Positions 7,582-16,472 of a DNA stretch of 64,000 nucleotides are shown here, one piece after another (the stretch's first letter is position 1; each line of letters opens with the position of its first letter). This DNA comes from Maribacter sp. BPC-D8. GTDB taxonomy: Bacteria > Bacteroidota > Bacteroidia > Flavobacteriales > Flavobacteriaceae. Under the pieces are notes generated by a model, which was not told the origin of the DNA, made no database searches, and worked only from the letters and a program-made list of their open reading frames with translations. A program made the translations under genes and the position numbers. Location: the NCBI RefSeq assembly GCF_035207705.1, contig NZ_CP128187.1:1178001-1242000 (forward strand), in the 5' to 3' direction.

Positions 7582-8427
7582 TTACCCCAAAGTATCAGCA
7601 ATAGTTTTAGAGAATGGAGTAGTTGGTCTACCCAATAATTTTAACAATTGATGACTGTCATCAAATAAATCTCCCTTTTCAGTAGATACCTGTGAGCTAG
7701 CTAAAAACCCCGCAATTGGAGTAGGAACTCCTGCGTCTTCTAACGCCTGTGCATAGTCTTTCTCGGAAAGATTTACATAAGAAATATCTTTTCCGGTCTG
7801 TTTTGAAATCTCTTTAGCATAATCGCTCATGGTAAAAGATTCATCTCCCGCCAATTCATAAACTTTGCCTTCCTGGTTTTCAGAAGTCAGAACAATAGCA
7901 GCTGCTTCAGCGAAATCTTCACGTGCTGCAGATGAAATTTTACCATCACCAGAGCTACCATAAACAGTACCCGTTTTTACAGCATCTTGTATGGAACCTG
8001 TATAGTTTTCAGTATACCATCCGTTACGTAAAAGTGTAAAAGGAATACCGGATGCCGCTAAAGCCTCTTCCGTACCTAAATGCTCAGGAACCAAAACCAT
8101 AGTAGACGTTTCAATTTTTAAAAGGCTAGTGTACGTAATTGATTTTACTCCTGCGGTCTTAGCTGCCGCAATAATATTAGTATGTTGTTTTATGCGTTGC
8201 CCCAGTTCACTTCCTGAAATTAAAAGGAGCTTGTCTATACCTTTTAAAGATTGCACCATTTGGTCATTATTTCCATAATCGAACGGGTGTACTTCAACGC
8301 CTAGATCTTTTGCTTTTTCTGGAGTTCTCGCTAAAGCTACAATGTTGGCTTTTGAAGTTCTCTCTTTTAATTTGTTAATTACTAGTCTACCTAATTGTCC
8401 TGTAGCTCCGGTTATTGCAATTTTCAT
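7582..8427 (-). CDS. QorB-like NAD(P)H:quinone oxidoreductase (NmrA-type atypical SDR)
   Basis: A 281-residue protein of the NmrA/QorB (YtfG) atypical SDR family, which reduces quinones using NADPH. The nucleotide-binding loop is GATGQLG (7-13), followed by VALARTPEKAKDLGVEVHPFDYGN. YTSLLK and RNGWYTENY are typical of QorB, and there is no classical YxxxK. A -7 box TACATTTG lies at 8474-8467 on the minus strand, and the gene ends in a strong terminator. It follows an AraC regulator on the same strand, which may control it. It fits the quinone-reduction theme of the neighbouring operons. Confidence 0.88.
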   Translation of the reverse strand: MKIAITGATGQLGRLVINKLKERTSKANIVALARTPEKAKDLGVEVHPFDYGNNDQMVQSLKGIDKLLLISGSELGQRIKQHTNIIAAAKTAGVKSITYTSLLKIETSTMVLVPEHLGTEEALAASGIPFTLLRNGWYTENYTGSIQDAVKTGTVYGSSGDGKISSAAREDFAEAAAIVLTSENQEGKVYELAGDESFTMSDYAKEISKQTGKDISYVNLSEKDYAQALEDAGVPTPIAGFLASSQVSTEKGDLFDDSHQLLKLLGRPTTPFSKTIADTLG

Positions 8428-8537
8428 ATGCTATATTTTTTAAAAAATTAATTAAATTGTATAGTGCAAATGTATTGCAGATGCTAAAGTCAAAGACTAT
8501 AGAAAAATGTATATGTACTGTAAAAAAAGGAAAGTAG

Positions 8538-9410
8538 TTAAGCGTGCTGCTGGCGGAAGGCTTCTGGAGTAGCTTCTGTATGTTTTTTAAAATACTTGTA
8601 CATATTTGTTGGTTCATCAAAACCAGAAGTATACGCTATTTCTGTAATGGACAAAGATGTATTGATTAAAAGACGTTTAATTTGAGTCACTAAAATATCA
8701 TCAATAACCGCTTTTGAAGATTTATCTACAATAGCTTTACAGATATTATTAAGTGTTTTTGGCGTACAGCCCATTAAATTAGCATAATCTAAAGTCTTTT
8801 TGGTCTGAAAACAACGGTCTTCGATTAGCTGTTGAAAATTTAAAAAATCACCCACATATTTATGCTGAGGCAATGACACCCCTTGTTTTAGTTTGATGCG
8901 CAATAGTCTGTATATGAATATATGCAACTCATTTCTAATAATACCACTAGAGAATTCATCGTAATTTTTGGTGTATTCTATTTCAATATGATTGATTAGG
9001 GAAACGACTCCTTTAAAATCCTCGTCATTAACTGAGATTTTTGGAGAGGTCAAAAATTTATTGAAAAGTTCATGACAGCGTGCTACTTCTTGATGACTTA
9101 ATAGGCTGGCAAGAAAATCTTCTGTAAAAATAATAAGAAACCCTTTTGCGCTAGGGCTCTTAAAAAACCGGTGTACTTGGTCTTTTCGTATGGTAAACAG
9201 GGTGTGGTTGGTATATTCGTAATCTGTGAAATCTATCGTATGTTTTCCAGAACCTTCCGTGATGACAATAATCTGATAAAATTCTACTTTATGAAGCTGG
9301 GTAATATCCTGTTCTATATCGCGCTGCATAAGTTCTTCTAAACGAATCACTTCAAAACCCAAATTGGGTCTGCTTTCATTATTGAATTTTATGTTCTGTA
9401 TCTCTATCAC
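8538..9410 (-). CDS. AraC-family regulator
   Basis: A 290-residue regulator: an N-terminal cupin-like sensor region (~15-110, QIIVITEGSGKHTIDF and FTIRKDQVHRFF) and a C-terminal double HTH (~190-288, including LSITEIAYTSGFDEPTNMYKYFKKHTEATPEAFR). The start at 9410 is GTG; no ATG occurs until well inside the sensor domain, and a TATTTTTG -7 box lies at 9450-9443 on the minus strand. It stands 110 bp upstream of the QorB-like gene on the same strand; regulation of that gene is an inference from position. Confidence 0.88.
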   Translation of the reverse strand: MIEIQNIKFNNESRPNLGFEVIRLEELMQRDIEQDITQLHKVEFYQIIVITEGSGKHTIDFTDYEYTNHTLFTIRKDQVHRFFKSPSAKGFLIIFTEDFLASLLSHQEVARCHELFNKFLTSPKISVNDEDFKGVVSLINHIEIEYTKNYDEFSSGIIRNELHIFIYRLLRIKLKQGVSLPQHKYVGDFLNFQQLIEDRCFQTKKTLDYANLMGCTPKTLNNICKAIVDKSSKAVIDDILVTQIKRLLINTSLSITEIAYTSGFDEPTNMYKYFKKHTEATPEAFRQQHA

Positions 9411-9517
9411 CTTTCAGTTTAATTTTAAGCATTTAAAATCCGCAAAAATATACTTTTCCCCTTATTCTCATAGCGTTTGCTTATTAAGATACAAAGAAAG
9501 TTATAGGTGAGAACGTT

Positions 9518-9645
9518 TTAATTTCCCTGATCCATCAAATCAGGAAATCTATGCTCAAATTCAAGTTTAAAAGATGATGGAATTGTACGGTGTAATTGAA
9601 CTCCATTACAATCATTGATTTCCATAAAGAATTTTAATTCTATGC
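9518..9645 (-). pseudogene. Remnant C-terminus of a second YcaQ-like DNA glycosylase
   Basis: The minus strand encodes about 40 codons ending in TAA (9520-9518) that closely resemble the C-terminus of the intact YcaQ-like protein at 19575-20783. The remnant has ELKFFMEINDCNGVQLHRT then FKLEFE; the intact protein has ELQSFLKFNNCNGVRLHKT then FKNEFE. The upstream part of the gene is missing and the fragment runs into the 3' end of the 9640 gene. I read it as a decayed paralogue. The same stretch holds an imperfect hairpin (9522-9547) and nothing else recognisable. Confidence 0.75.
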
Positions 9646-10536
9646 TAAAGGAGTTACAATACCATCGCGATTTTTATTCAATTTCATTTTAACCAAGACT
9701 TCATGTAGCGTTTCAGCAGCTAGACCGTGCAACACCAATCTATAAGCAACACTATAGGTTGTAGCTGGTACCATTGGGTGTTTATTATTGACCAAACCTA
9801 AATGCCCAGGGGTGTTGATAATTTGAGAGGTGTAAATGGCTATGGTTTCATCTAATTGTAATGAATTTGATGCTCTAATAAAATCGTTAGATGTTAAGAA
9901 TAATTGGTAGTACGGCGTAAACAATTCTATAGCCGATCTTAAATCAAGAAAGTTTGTCCACTTATTCGGAAATTCGATATGATCAAATTGATCTTCAGAA
10001 ATCATATCTAAATTTATTTTTTTTGGTGGTTCGATTTTGATGCCTTTTTGTTTCAATTGATTGTTCAAATGAATTACAAAATTGTACAAATTCAAATCAT
10101 GCTTTAAAAATAGGTCGTCTTTTACATCTTCAAAATCTTTAGGTTTTAAAGGATTACCTACAATCTCTGCTTCAGGAATATTACCTTCAATAAACTGTAA
10201 TATTTCGGTACCAATATGAAAATGTCTGAAAATTAGCAAATTAGCATCCGGACTTATAAAGGTTTTTAATCCCCAAGCTAGAATGCGATGTAATATTTTA
10301 GACGAATTAATAAGGTTGGGTAAAAAGAACTTAAAAATATGAATAAAGAACATCGAAACCTTAGATCCAATATGTACAATAGGTAGCACGTATTTTGCAG
10401 ATTTAGAAGCATTGTCTCTCATTAAAGCCAACTTTGTGGTTTGATTAATAGGAATGCTTTCATCTAAAAACAATGCCAACCAAGGGTTAGGGTCTCTTTC
10501 GTCATGTTTTGAAAAATCCATGTTTTCGTCTATCAT
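9640..10536 (-). CDS. Conserved protein of unknown function linked to a ketosynthase
   Basis: A 298-residue protein that I do not recognise with confidence. There is no signal peptide. One hydrophobic stretch (~55-80, VLPIVHIGSKVSMFFIHIFKFF) may be membrane-associated. Histidines cluster at IFRHFHIG (~103-110), and further on are FTPYYQLFL and INTPGHLGLVNNKHP. The C-terminus ends MKLNKNRDGIVTPLA. It begins 3 bp after the ketosynthase-fusion gene, so the two are almost certainly co-transcribed and probably work on the same product. It may be the cyclase or condensing partner of that ketosynthase, but nothing in the sequence proves this. Confidence 0.75.
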   Translation of the reverse strand: MIDENMDFSKHDERDPNPWLALFLDESIPINQTTKLALMRDNASKSAKYVLPIVHIGSKVSMFFIHIFKFFLPNLINSSKILHRILAWGLKTFISPDANLLIFRHFHIGTEILQFIEGNIPEAEIVGNPLKPKDFEDVKDDLFLKHDLNLYNFVIHLNNQLKQKGIKIEPPKKINLDMISEDQFDHIEFPNKWTNFLDLRSAIELFTPYYQLFLTSNDFIRASNSLQLDETIAIYTSQIINTPGHLGLVNNKHPMVPATTYSVAYRLVLHGLAAETLHEVLVKMKLNKNRDGIVTPLA

Positions 10537-10539
10537 ATC

Positions 10540-12390
10540 TTAATAATTACCTAATTCATTTAACTGCATAGTGTATAACTTGGCTGTAATTTTTGCAGTT
10601 TTTACTATTTTCTCAGCAACGGCCATATTCATTTCTGGATGATTCAATGCTTCTTCTAAATTATGAAAATGGTTTTCATCTGCCACACCATGGTAGGTGA
10701 AAAAAGAAACCTGTTCGTCTTTCAAATTTAATTGATCTTTTATCATTTTGCCCCAATAACCAGCCAAACGCTTGCCTATACCTTCAATAATAAACATAGA
10801 TCCCAGCAAATCAATAGGGTTGGGTTTACTAGCCTGTTGAAACATAAATGAAGTTAGAGAAACCGTACCGATATTCTTTTCTCCATTTTGAATTACTTCC
10901 AAATCTTCTCCCAAAGCAACATAGTTTCGTTCTAGCATTTGGTAATCTTTATGCTCGGCAGCAGTATGTTTAATAAATGCAGAACGTAGCTCAAAAAGTT
11001 CAATATCAATATTTGAGGCAGCCCGTGATATCCATTGCGAACCGTCAATTACCTGCTGTCTTAGGTCTGTCAATAATAGTTTATAATCAGACAAGCTAAG
11101 CGTGCCATCTTGTATTTTCGCTATAACGGGTACCTTAAGCAAAGCATTTTCAAAATCAATCCATACTTGGGTTAAATTTCGTATCAACCATTCAGAAGTT
11201 TCAGAATTGTTGATAACCAATTCTGGAGATTCTATTTTTCTTAAAGGATACGGTTTTGTGTCTGTATCGCTGTCACCGACTACTGTTAGTTGCATGAATG
11301 AGGTGATAAATCGACCGCTCTCGGGCACCATGCACAGTATTTTGTTACCTGGTTTTAATGATCCAGAATGCATTAATTCGTCGAGCATAATAAAAATTGA
11401 AGCTGCTCCGGTATTTCCTTTAGAGCTAAGGTTGCTGAACCATTTTTCGTCGGCTATTTCGCCACCCCCTTTAAGCATCAATTCTTTAATAGGGTCTTTG
11501 AACATTTCTGAAGAATAATGGCAACATAACCAATCGATTTCATTCGTATTGATTTTACCTTGATCAATGAGATCAAAATAGTGAGCAACTCCTGTTTTTA
11601 TAACCTTATCTAATAATCTGGTGTCTTGTTGTAAATTGATGGCACCAGCCTTAGAAGCTTCTTCATAACTAGGGTAATCTAACCAAGTTTGTTCATGTTC
11701 GTTTTTGTTGTCAGTCTTACCAGTATACATACAAACAGGAAATTCGTTGGCATGAGACTTTAGGTCGATCCAATCTATTTTTAAGGAAATACCATTTTCA
11801 TTTTTCTTGTTTTGAAGAACAAACGCCCCTGCCCCGTCGGAAAGCATCCACCTTAAAAATTCAGCATTAAATGGCAGGTCATCTACTCCCTGAGCTTCAA
11901 ATCGTGAAGCTTTAAATAGTCTACTGGCCATTTCACTACCTACACAAACGGCATTCTCTTTTTCATCACATTTAATTTGTGCGAATGCATTTTTCAGTGC
12001 CATTATACCACTAGCGCAAACACTCTGAAAACTGGCAACCTCACATTTATTAAAATCCAAACCAGCGTGAACCATACTGGCAAAACCAGGTATTGGTAAA
12101 TCGGCTTGAGTAGTTCCTGTACACAACAACTCAACATCAGTAGTTCTTAAACCACTTTTTTGAATGGCATCATTAACGGCGCCAACAGCTAATTGTGCAT
12201 TAGAGTGGGTGCTTTTTTGATCTTTATCGATTGCATAGTACCTTGTTTTAATACCATTCTGCTTTAAAACTCGATTTTTTGCACGGCTATCTTTACCCTG
12301 TATACGACCTAGATAATCTTCTATTTCGTCATTATTAATGGCTTTGTTCGGTAAAAAAGAACCTGTACTTGTTATAAATACCTCACTCAT
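10540..12390 (-). CDS. StlD/DarB-like ketosynthase fused to a heme-oxygenase-like di-iron-type domain
   Basis: A 616-residue protein. Residues 1-385 are a thiolase-fold FabH/OleA-type ketosynthase with catalytic Cys125 (SVCASGIMAL), a histidine at 291 in LCCHYSSE and Asn326 in SSKGNTGAAS. Residues ~400-610 form an all-helical heme-oxygenase/TenA-like domain with Glu536 (FIIEGIGKRL) and His567-x3-Asp571-x2-His574 (HGVADENH), the ligand spacing of heme-oxygenase-like di-iron enzymes such as UndA and CADD. His480 may be a further ligand; the first Glu is not clear. Length and context resemble the StlD/DarB ketosynthases that make dialkylresorcinol-type lipids. No DarA or DarC was recognised here. 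It sits between the unknown protein and the FAH-type hydroxylase with 3-bp gaps. Confidence 0.82.
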   Translation of the reverse strand: MSEVFITSTGSFLPNKAINNDEIEDYLGRIQGKDSRAKNRVLKQNGIKTRYYAIDKDQKSTHSNAQLAVGAVNDAIQKSGLRTTDVELLCTGTTQADLPIPGFASMVHAGLDFNKCEVASFQSVCASGIMALKNAFAQIKCDEKENAVCVGSEMASRLFKASRFEAQGVDDLPFNAEFLRWMLSDGAGAFVLQNKKNENGISLKIDWIDLKSHANEFPVCMYTGKTDNKNEHEQTWLDYPSYEEASKAGAINLQQDTRLLDKVIKTGVAHYFDLIDQGKINTNEIDWLCCHYSSEMFKDPIKELMLKGGGEIADEKWFSNLSSKGNTGAASIFIMLDELMHSGSLKPGNKILCMVPESGRFITSFMQLTVVGDSDTDTKPYPLRKIESPELVINNSETSEWLIRNLTQVWIDFENALLKVPVIAKIQDGTLSLSDYKLLLTDLRQQVIDGSQWISRAASNIDIELFELRSAFIKHTAAEHKDYQMLERNYVALGEDLEVIQNGEKNIGTVSLTSFMFQQASKPNPIDLLGSMFIIEGIGKRLAGYWGKMIKDQLNLKDEQVSFFTYHGVADENHFHNLEEALNHPEMNMAVAEKIVKTAKITAKLYTMQLNELGNY

Positions 12391-12393
12391 ATA

Positions 12394-13113
12394 TTATGGG
12401 TTATGTCTTGAAAATAATTTGTCTAAAAGATGTAATGCAAATCCGTAATTTTTACGCCCTTTACTATGGTGTTCATTGTGATGGGTGCCAAAAAGTTTCC
12501 AGTTTTGACCTTTTCCATTCCCATATCTATAATTACAATGACCTGCAAAATTCAATAGAATACTTACCAATGGATACAAAAATATCGCAACGATAGAAAA
12601 TGGTATAAATGGAGCTATTATTAAAGGAACCGTACTAAGAAATAGGGCTTCTGCCCAGTGAAAACTGAATACAGAATACACAGTTGGTACAGTAGATTTG
12701 TGGTGTATTTTATGTACATGCCTCATCATGAATTTTTTATGCATTAATCGGTGTACGATATAAAAATGGACCTCGTTCCAAATGGTTAGAATTACTAATC
12801 CTATCAATACATTAGACCACGTATTGGGCAATAGTTCAATGTTCCCATTTCGGATTAAAAAAATGATAGGGATAATTGAAAATCCAAAAATTGCAATTGA
12901 TTTTATGGAGTGTTTTATTTCAAAGGCTATCTGCTTTTTAGAAACTTCGATAGCTATTACTTTATTTAGTATTTGCTTACGCTCTAATAGCTTGCAGCTA
13001 TATAAAAATAGCGTGCCTACACCAAAGTATAAGATTATAAAGTAACCGAATGTAAGACCATATAGTGCTATATATGAATAATTAAAAACAATGTCTTTTA
13101 TAAGATGGTCCAA
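12394..13113 (-). CDS. Fatty acid hydroxylase/sterol desaturase superfamily membrane protein
   Basis: A 239-residue integral membrane di-iron enzyme of the FAH superfamily. Four or more membrane segments are visible (~12-35, ~70-90, ~95-115, ~150-190). The His-box set is complete: HRLMH (~122), HKIHH (~134) and HHNEHH (~212). The family hydroxylates or desaturates lipid chains or sterol-like substrates. The apparent start at 13113 is TTG; I see no ATG that keeps the first membrane helix. It is the first gene of the operon with the ketosynthase fusion (3 bp downstream), so its substrate is likely the acyl product of that enzyme or a precursor. Confidence 0.88.
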   Translation of the reverse strand: MDHLIKDIVFNYSYIALYGLTFGYFIILYFGVGTLFLYSCKLLERKQILNKVIAIEVSKKQIAFEIKHSIKSIAIFGFSIIPIIFLIRNGNIELLPNTWSNVLIGLVILTIWNEVHFYIVHRLMHKKFMMRHVHKIHHKSTVPTVYSVFSFHWAEALFLSTVPLIIAPFIPFSIVAIFLYPLVSILLNFAGHCNYRYGNGKGQNWKLFGTHHNEHHSKGRKNYGFALHLLDKLFSRHNP

Positions 13114-13176
13114 GTCAATAATTAGCTTTGTATGTAACGAATATAAGCTCTTAAAATACAGTAAAAGAATTATATG

Positions 13177-13219
13177 TAAACTACGTTCATCTTATTAACG
13201 TAATTTATTAGGTAGTTTA
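13177..13219. promoter_or_regulatory. Nested inverted repeats upstream of the hydroxylase/ketosynthase operon
   Basis: An outer dyad TAAACTAC (13177-13184) / GTAGTTTA (13212-13219) encloses an inner dyad TACGTT (13182-13187) / AACGTA (13197-13202). It lies 64 bp upstream of the TTG start at 13113. It could be an operator for the operon or a structured RNA leader; no TAnnTTTG box was found next to it. Confidence 0.4.
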
Positions 13220-13328
13220 TTGTCTTAAATAAAAATATGTTTTTTCTTGTCTGACTATTACAAAATGAAGCAAGATAAACCCCAACATAAAGTAGAATAA
13301 GTTGGTGGTAATTTAATGTGTCATAAAT

Positions 13329-14447
13329 TTATTTCTCTACTTCGAACATGATAAACTGATTCAGCTGAGGACCATATAGGCTGAAGTTATTATCGGCTAC
13401 TACGACTAATGACCGATTACCGTTTTCGAAGTCAGGACCAAAAGTGGTACCCTCAATGTTATCGACGATTCCGTTGGTAAGTTCTTCTCTAATATCCTCA
13501 AAATTGAATAAAAGTTTCTTTGTTACTTTGGTGTAACTAGCACCTTTTAAACTTTGGATACTACTTACATCAGTTGCTTTACTAGCATCTACATCGTAAA
13601 TTTTAACGGTATTACCTCCGTCAGCGTATCCCATAGAATAAGAGCGTTCTAAGATAAAAAACTTATTTTTTTCATATTCTAGAATCTCTACGATACCATT
13701 CAATTCAAAAGTAGCTCCATCAGCTGCAGGACGAGCGACATTATCCAATTCATATACTATTTCCTTTTCAAAATGTCCTGTTTTCTTATTTATGAAAGCT
13801 ATTCTTACGGGTGAATCTGTTTTTTCTAAGGTTGGTTCTACTCCATCTTGTTTCAATGGTAATTCCATCGAAACCCAGTATCCTTTTTTATCGAAACTCA
13901 ATGTAATGCCTTCAAAGACTCCGTTGTGGTGTGGTCCAAAATTCAAGTCTGTATTTGGCAGATATCGATTAGCTAGCGTAAACTCCTTAACAAACACTCC
14001 GCTAGAATCTGCAATCTGTACAAAGGGCTTTACCCCATCTTTTATATTTCCTTCACTAGTCCAAATAAAACCACCATTATCATATCGAATAGATTCAGGG
14101 TCGACCATTCCTTTAGGTATCATTTCGCCAATTGAATCTTTAAAATGAGTAACCGATTTTATAGTTATAGAATCAAATCCGTTTAGGTCATAAGAAAGAT
14201 TGGCGCTATAAAATCGTGGTGCATCACTATCATCACTAATTGCATACCAATTACCATCAGCATAATCGATTCCAGATAATCCTCCTACTCTAGTGTTCTC
14301 AAATGTTGTTTCATCTGGCAAAACATATTCATCAACAAAACGTAATTTAAGACTAGCTTCAATTTTATTGGTGTCATTTTTAGTACCACATGAAATCACG
14401 GTCATAAATACTGTACAAACAAATAACGTTCTTGCTACTTTCCTCAT
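13329..14447 (-). CDS. Esterase-like-of-phytase family lipoprotein
   Basis: A 372-residue lipoprotein (lipid Cys20 in FMTVISCGTKNDTN). The body matches the 'esterase-like activity of phytase' beta-propeller family: VGGLSGIDYADGNWYAISDD, PESIRYDNGGFIWTSEGN, NGVFEGITLSFDKKG, FFILERSYSMGYAD and VDNIEGTTFGPD. These proteins are exported, and a phosphoesterase or phytase-like activity has been suggested for the family; the substrate here is unknown. It is apparently monocistronic, with 215 bp before the hydroxylase operon and 91 bp after the SDR gene. Confidence 0.87.
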   Translation of the reverse strand: MRKVARTLFVCTVFMTVISCGTKNDTNKIEASLKLRFVDEYVLPDETTFENTRVGGLSGIDYADGNWYAISDDSDAPRFYSANLSYDLNGFDSITIKSVTHFKDSIGEMIPKGMVDPESIRYDNGGFIWTSEGNIKDGVKPFVQIADSSGVFVKEFTLANRYLPNTDLNFGPHHNGVFEGITLSFDKKGYWVSMELPLKQDGVEPTLEKTDSPVRIAFINKKTGHFEKEIVYELDNVARPAADGATFELNGIVEILEYEKNKFFILERSYSMGYADGGNTVKIYDVDASKATDVSSIQSLKGASYTKVTKKLLFNFEDIREELTNGIVDNIEGTTFGPDFENGNRSLVVVADNNFSLYGPQLNQFIMFEVEK

Positions 14448-14538
14448 TTAATTAGTTTTTAGAAGCCAATATCAACAATTGTAAAATTACTCTTAATTCA
14501 TTGGTCATAATAAATCAACCTAAGAGAAAATAAATTAT

Positions 14539-15345
14539 TTAGACTAGCTTAGCGCTCAAAGAAACTAATTCTTTAATTTTAGAGGCATCATAAGCATTAG
14601 CATGTGCTTGTGAAAAATAGCCCTTAGGGTCGCCTTTATCATTGTCAAAATATTTGCCTGAATCATTATTATGCGATTCAGAAAGTGCTAAATCATATAA
14701 AATATCCACACCTTTTTCTGCAGGAGACCAATAATCTCCAAAAGCTTCTTTTGCCATTTTTGTATTTAATAATGAACCCGGATTTACAGCTATAACTGTA
14801 ATCTTTGGTTCTTGTTTCGCTAAATTAAAACTCCACATAGTTAATGCCAACTTGCTTTGCGCATAACTATCATTTTCTGAAACTTGCTCTTTTCCTCTTA
14901 AAACAGCTTCTGAAACTGGTGCTTGTGCAGCTGAACTTAAATTAATAATTCTTGGTGCTTCTGATTGCTTTAAATTTTCTAAGATGGCATTTGTTAACAC
15001 ATAAGGTGCTAAGTAATTTACAACCATTCTAAAGTCTAAACCGTCTTTAGTTAAAGTGCTCTCTGATTTAAAAATTCCTGCGTTGTTTATTAAAACATCT
15101 ATTTTCGGAATGTCGTTTTTAATCTGTTCTGCTAATATTTTAACAGCTTTTAAATCTGAAAAATCAGCAACCAAACCTTTAATATTTTGGTTATTGGAAG
15201 TTTCTTTAATTTCTTTGACAACTGCGGCTACTTTGGCTTCACTCCTACCATGAACGTATACCGTATGCCCTTCTTTTGCTAGTTTTAAAGCGGTTAACTT
15301 TCCTATTCCGTCAGTGCTTCCTGTGATTATTATTGTTTTACTCAT
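14539..15345 (-). CDS. Short-chain dehydrogenase/reductase
   Basis: A 268-residue classical SDR. The cofactor motif is TGSTDGIG (8-15), followed by NNAG (~88-91), INLSSAA (catalytic Ser) and YAQSKLAL (Tyr-x3-Lys). VHGRSE after the second strand suggests NADPH preference. C-terminal features resemble the retinol-dehydrogenase/WWOX-like subgroup of bacterial SDRs. The substrate is unknown. Upstream (minus direction) are a REP-like repeat and the 2OG-oxygenase gene; there is no close neighbour on the same transcript. Confidence 0.88.
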   Translation of the reverse strand: MSKTIIITGSTDGIGKLTALKLAKEGHTVYVHGRSEAKVAAVVKEIKETSNNQNIKGLVADFSDLKAVKILAEQIKNDIPKIDVLINNAGIFKSESTLTKDGLDFRMVVNYLAPYVLTNAILENLKQSEAPRIINLSSAAQAPVSEAVLRGKEQVSENDSYAQSKLALTMWSFNLAKQEPKITVIAVNPGSLLNTKMAKEAFGDYWSPAEKGVDILYDLALSESHNNDSGKYFDNDKGDPKGYFSQAHANAYDASKIKELVSLSAKLV

Positions 15346-15361
15346 GTTGTTTTTAATTTAA

Positions 15362-15420
15362 TGTCACCTTGAGCGCAGTCGAAAGGTTATTAGTAGTTCT
15401 CGACTGCGCTCGAACGGACA
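15362..15420. repeat. REP-like palindromic element
   Basis: The element starts TGTCACCTTGAGCGCAGTCG and ends in the near-reverse complement CGACTGCGCTCGAACGGACA; the arms match at 17 of 21 positions around a ~17-nt loop. Both ends carry the TGTC/GACA termini also found in the five-copy array at 24026-24696. GAGCGCAGTCGA palindromes are frequent intergenic repeats in Flavobacteriaceae. It lies between the 2OG-oxygenase and SDR genes and may act as a transcript terminator or stabiliser. Confidence 0.8.
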
Positions 15421-15518
15421 ATTGATTATGTGCTTTGTTTCTTCTCCTTTAATTTTGAATAAAATCTGACAATACCTTTTTTGCAATTTACTCCAAAGTC
15501 GCACTCCTATTTTTATTA

Positions 15519-16472
15519 TTAAAACGGTGCAATAGTATCTTTAGGGCTATTTGGTATACTCCAACGCTCACGAGCGGTTACATTTTCTGTTATAATAACT
15601 TTAGATGCTAAATTATCAACACTACCATAGCTACTTGTACCACCTCGTGGTATTTGCATACGGTCTCCGTATAGCCAAACTACTAAGTTACTACGTTGTC
15701 CGCTAGTAATTGGGTGTGTAGCATGTGGTATTTTTCCTGTATGAATAATTGCTTTTCCAGGTTCAAATATAGTTTGAACAACTTTTCTTGTAGATGTATC
15801 GTGAAAATCCACTTGCGAACCTGTAAATTCTTCATCAGGCAAGTTAATATTGACATTCAAGGTAGCAGCCGAAGCATCTGTATGGGCATGCAAATCCTTG
15901 TCTTTATCTGGATTGTACTGAATAGAGAATCCAAATGTTTGGTTATCGTAGCCATAAGTACCAAGTAATAAACGAGCGATTGGACGCATATAACGATCCA
16001 TTATTTCGTTGTAAAATGCCTGAAAATTAGGTGCTGCAAGGTATCCCTCTGAGCGTGGATCTAGCATAACTCCATGACGATTCAATTGAATACCATAAGG
16101 TGCACGTCTAGGAATTTCAGAATTTACAGTATCTTCTAAATACTTGCGAAATTCCGCTAAGCGTTCTAAATCAAAAAACTGAGCAGAATACACTCCAGGG
16201 ATAATTTCTTCCCATAAATCAGCTACAGCGTTTTCTTTTTCTGGATTTTCCCAAGCATCGTTTATCGCTTTTCTCAATTTCGGGTCAAGTAGCGTTTCAT
16301 CAGGAATTAATAAACTGTCTTTGTTTTCAATTTCCCATTCGCTCCATGCATCTTCAAGTAACTCTCGGTTACTATTCCAAAATTGTGACACAGAAGGATC
16401 ACGGTTTAGGGAAGCTTCGCGAGTTGGCAATGTAAGCGCACGAGCTTGTGCTACTATATTTTTATTTCTCAT
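15519..16472 (-). CDS. 2OG-Fe(II)-dependent dioxygenase
   Basis: A 317-residue protein. The C-terminal half is a double-stranded beta-helix 2-oxoglutarate/Fe(II) oxygenase of the prolyl-4-hydroxylase-like type: His197-x-Asp199 in LHAHTDAS, a distal His at 250 or 253 in TGKIPHATHP, and 2OG-binding Arg260 in GQRSNLVVWLYG. The N-terminal ~120 residues are helical and charged. There is no signal peptide. Neighbours do not reveal the substrate; proteins of this length and layout are more often seen in eukaryotes and some marine bacteria, and it could have arrived by transfer. Confidence 0.85.
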   Translation of the reverse strand: MRNKNIVAQARALTLPTREASLNRDPSVSQFWNSNRELLEDAWSEWEIENKDSLLIPDETLLDPKLRKAINDAWENPEKENAVADLWEEIIPGVYSAQFFDLERLAEFRKYLEDTVNSEIPRRAPYGIQLNRHGVMLDPRSEGYLAAPNFQAFYNEIMDRYMRPIARLLLGTYGYDNQTFGFSIQYNPDKDKDLHAHTDASAATLNVNINLPDEEFTGSQVDFHDTSTRKVVQTIFEPGKAIIHTGKIPHATHPITSGQRSNLVVWLYGDRMQIPRGGTSSYGSVDNLASKVIITENVTARERWSIPNSPKDTIAPF

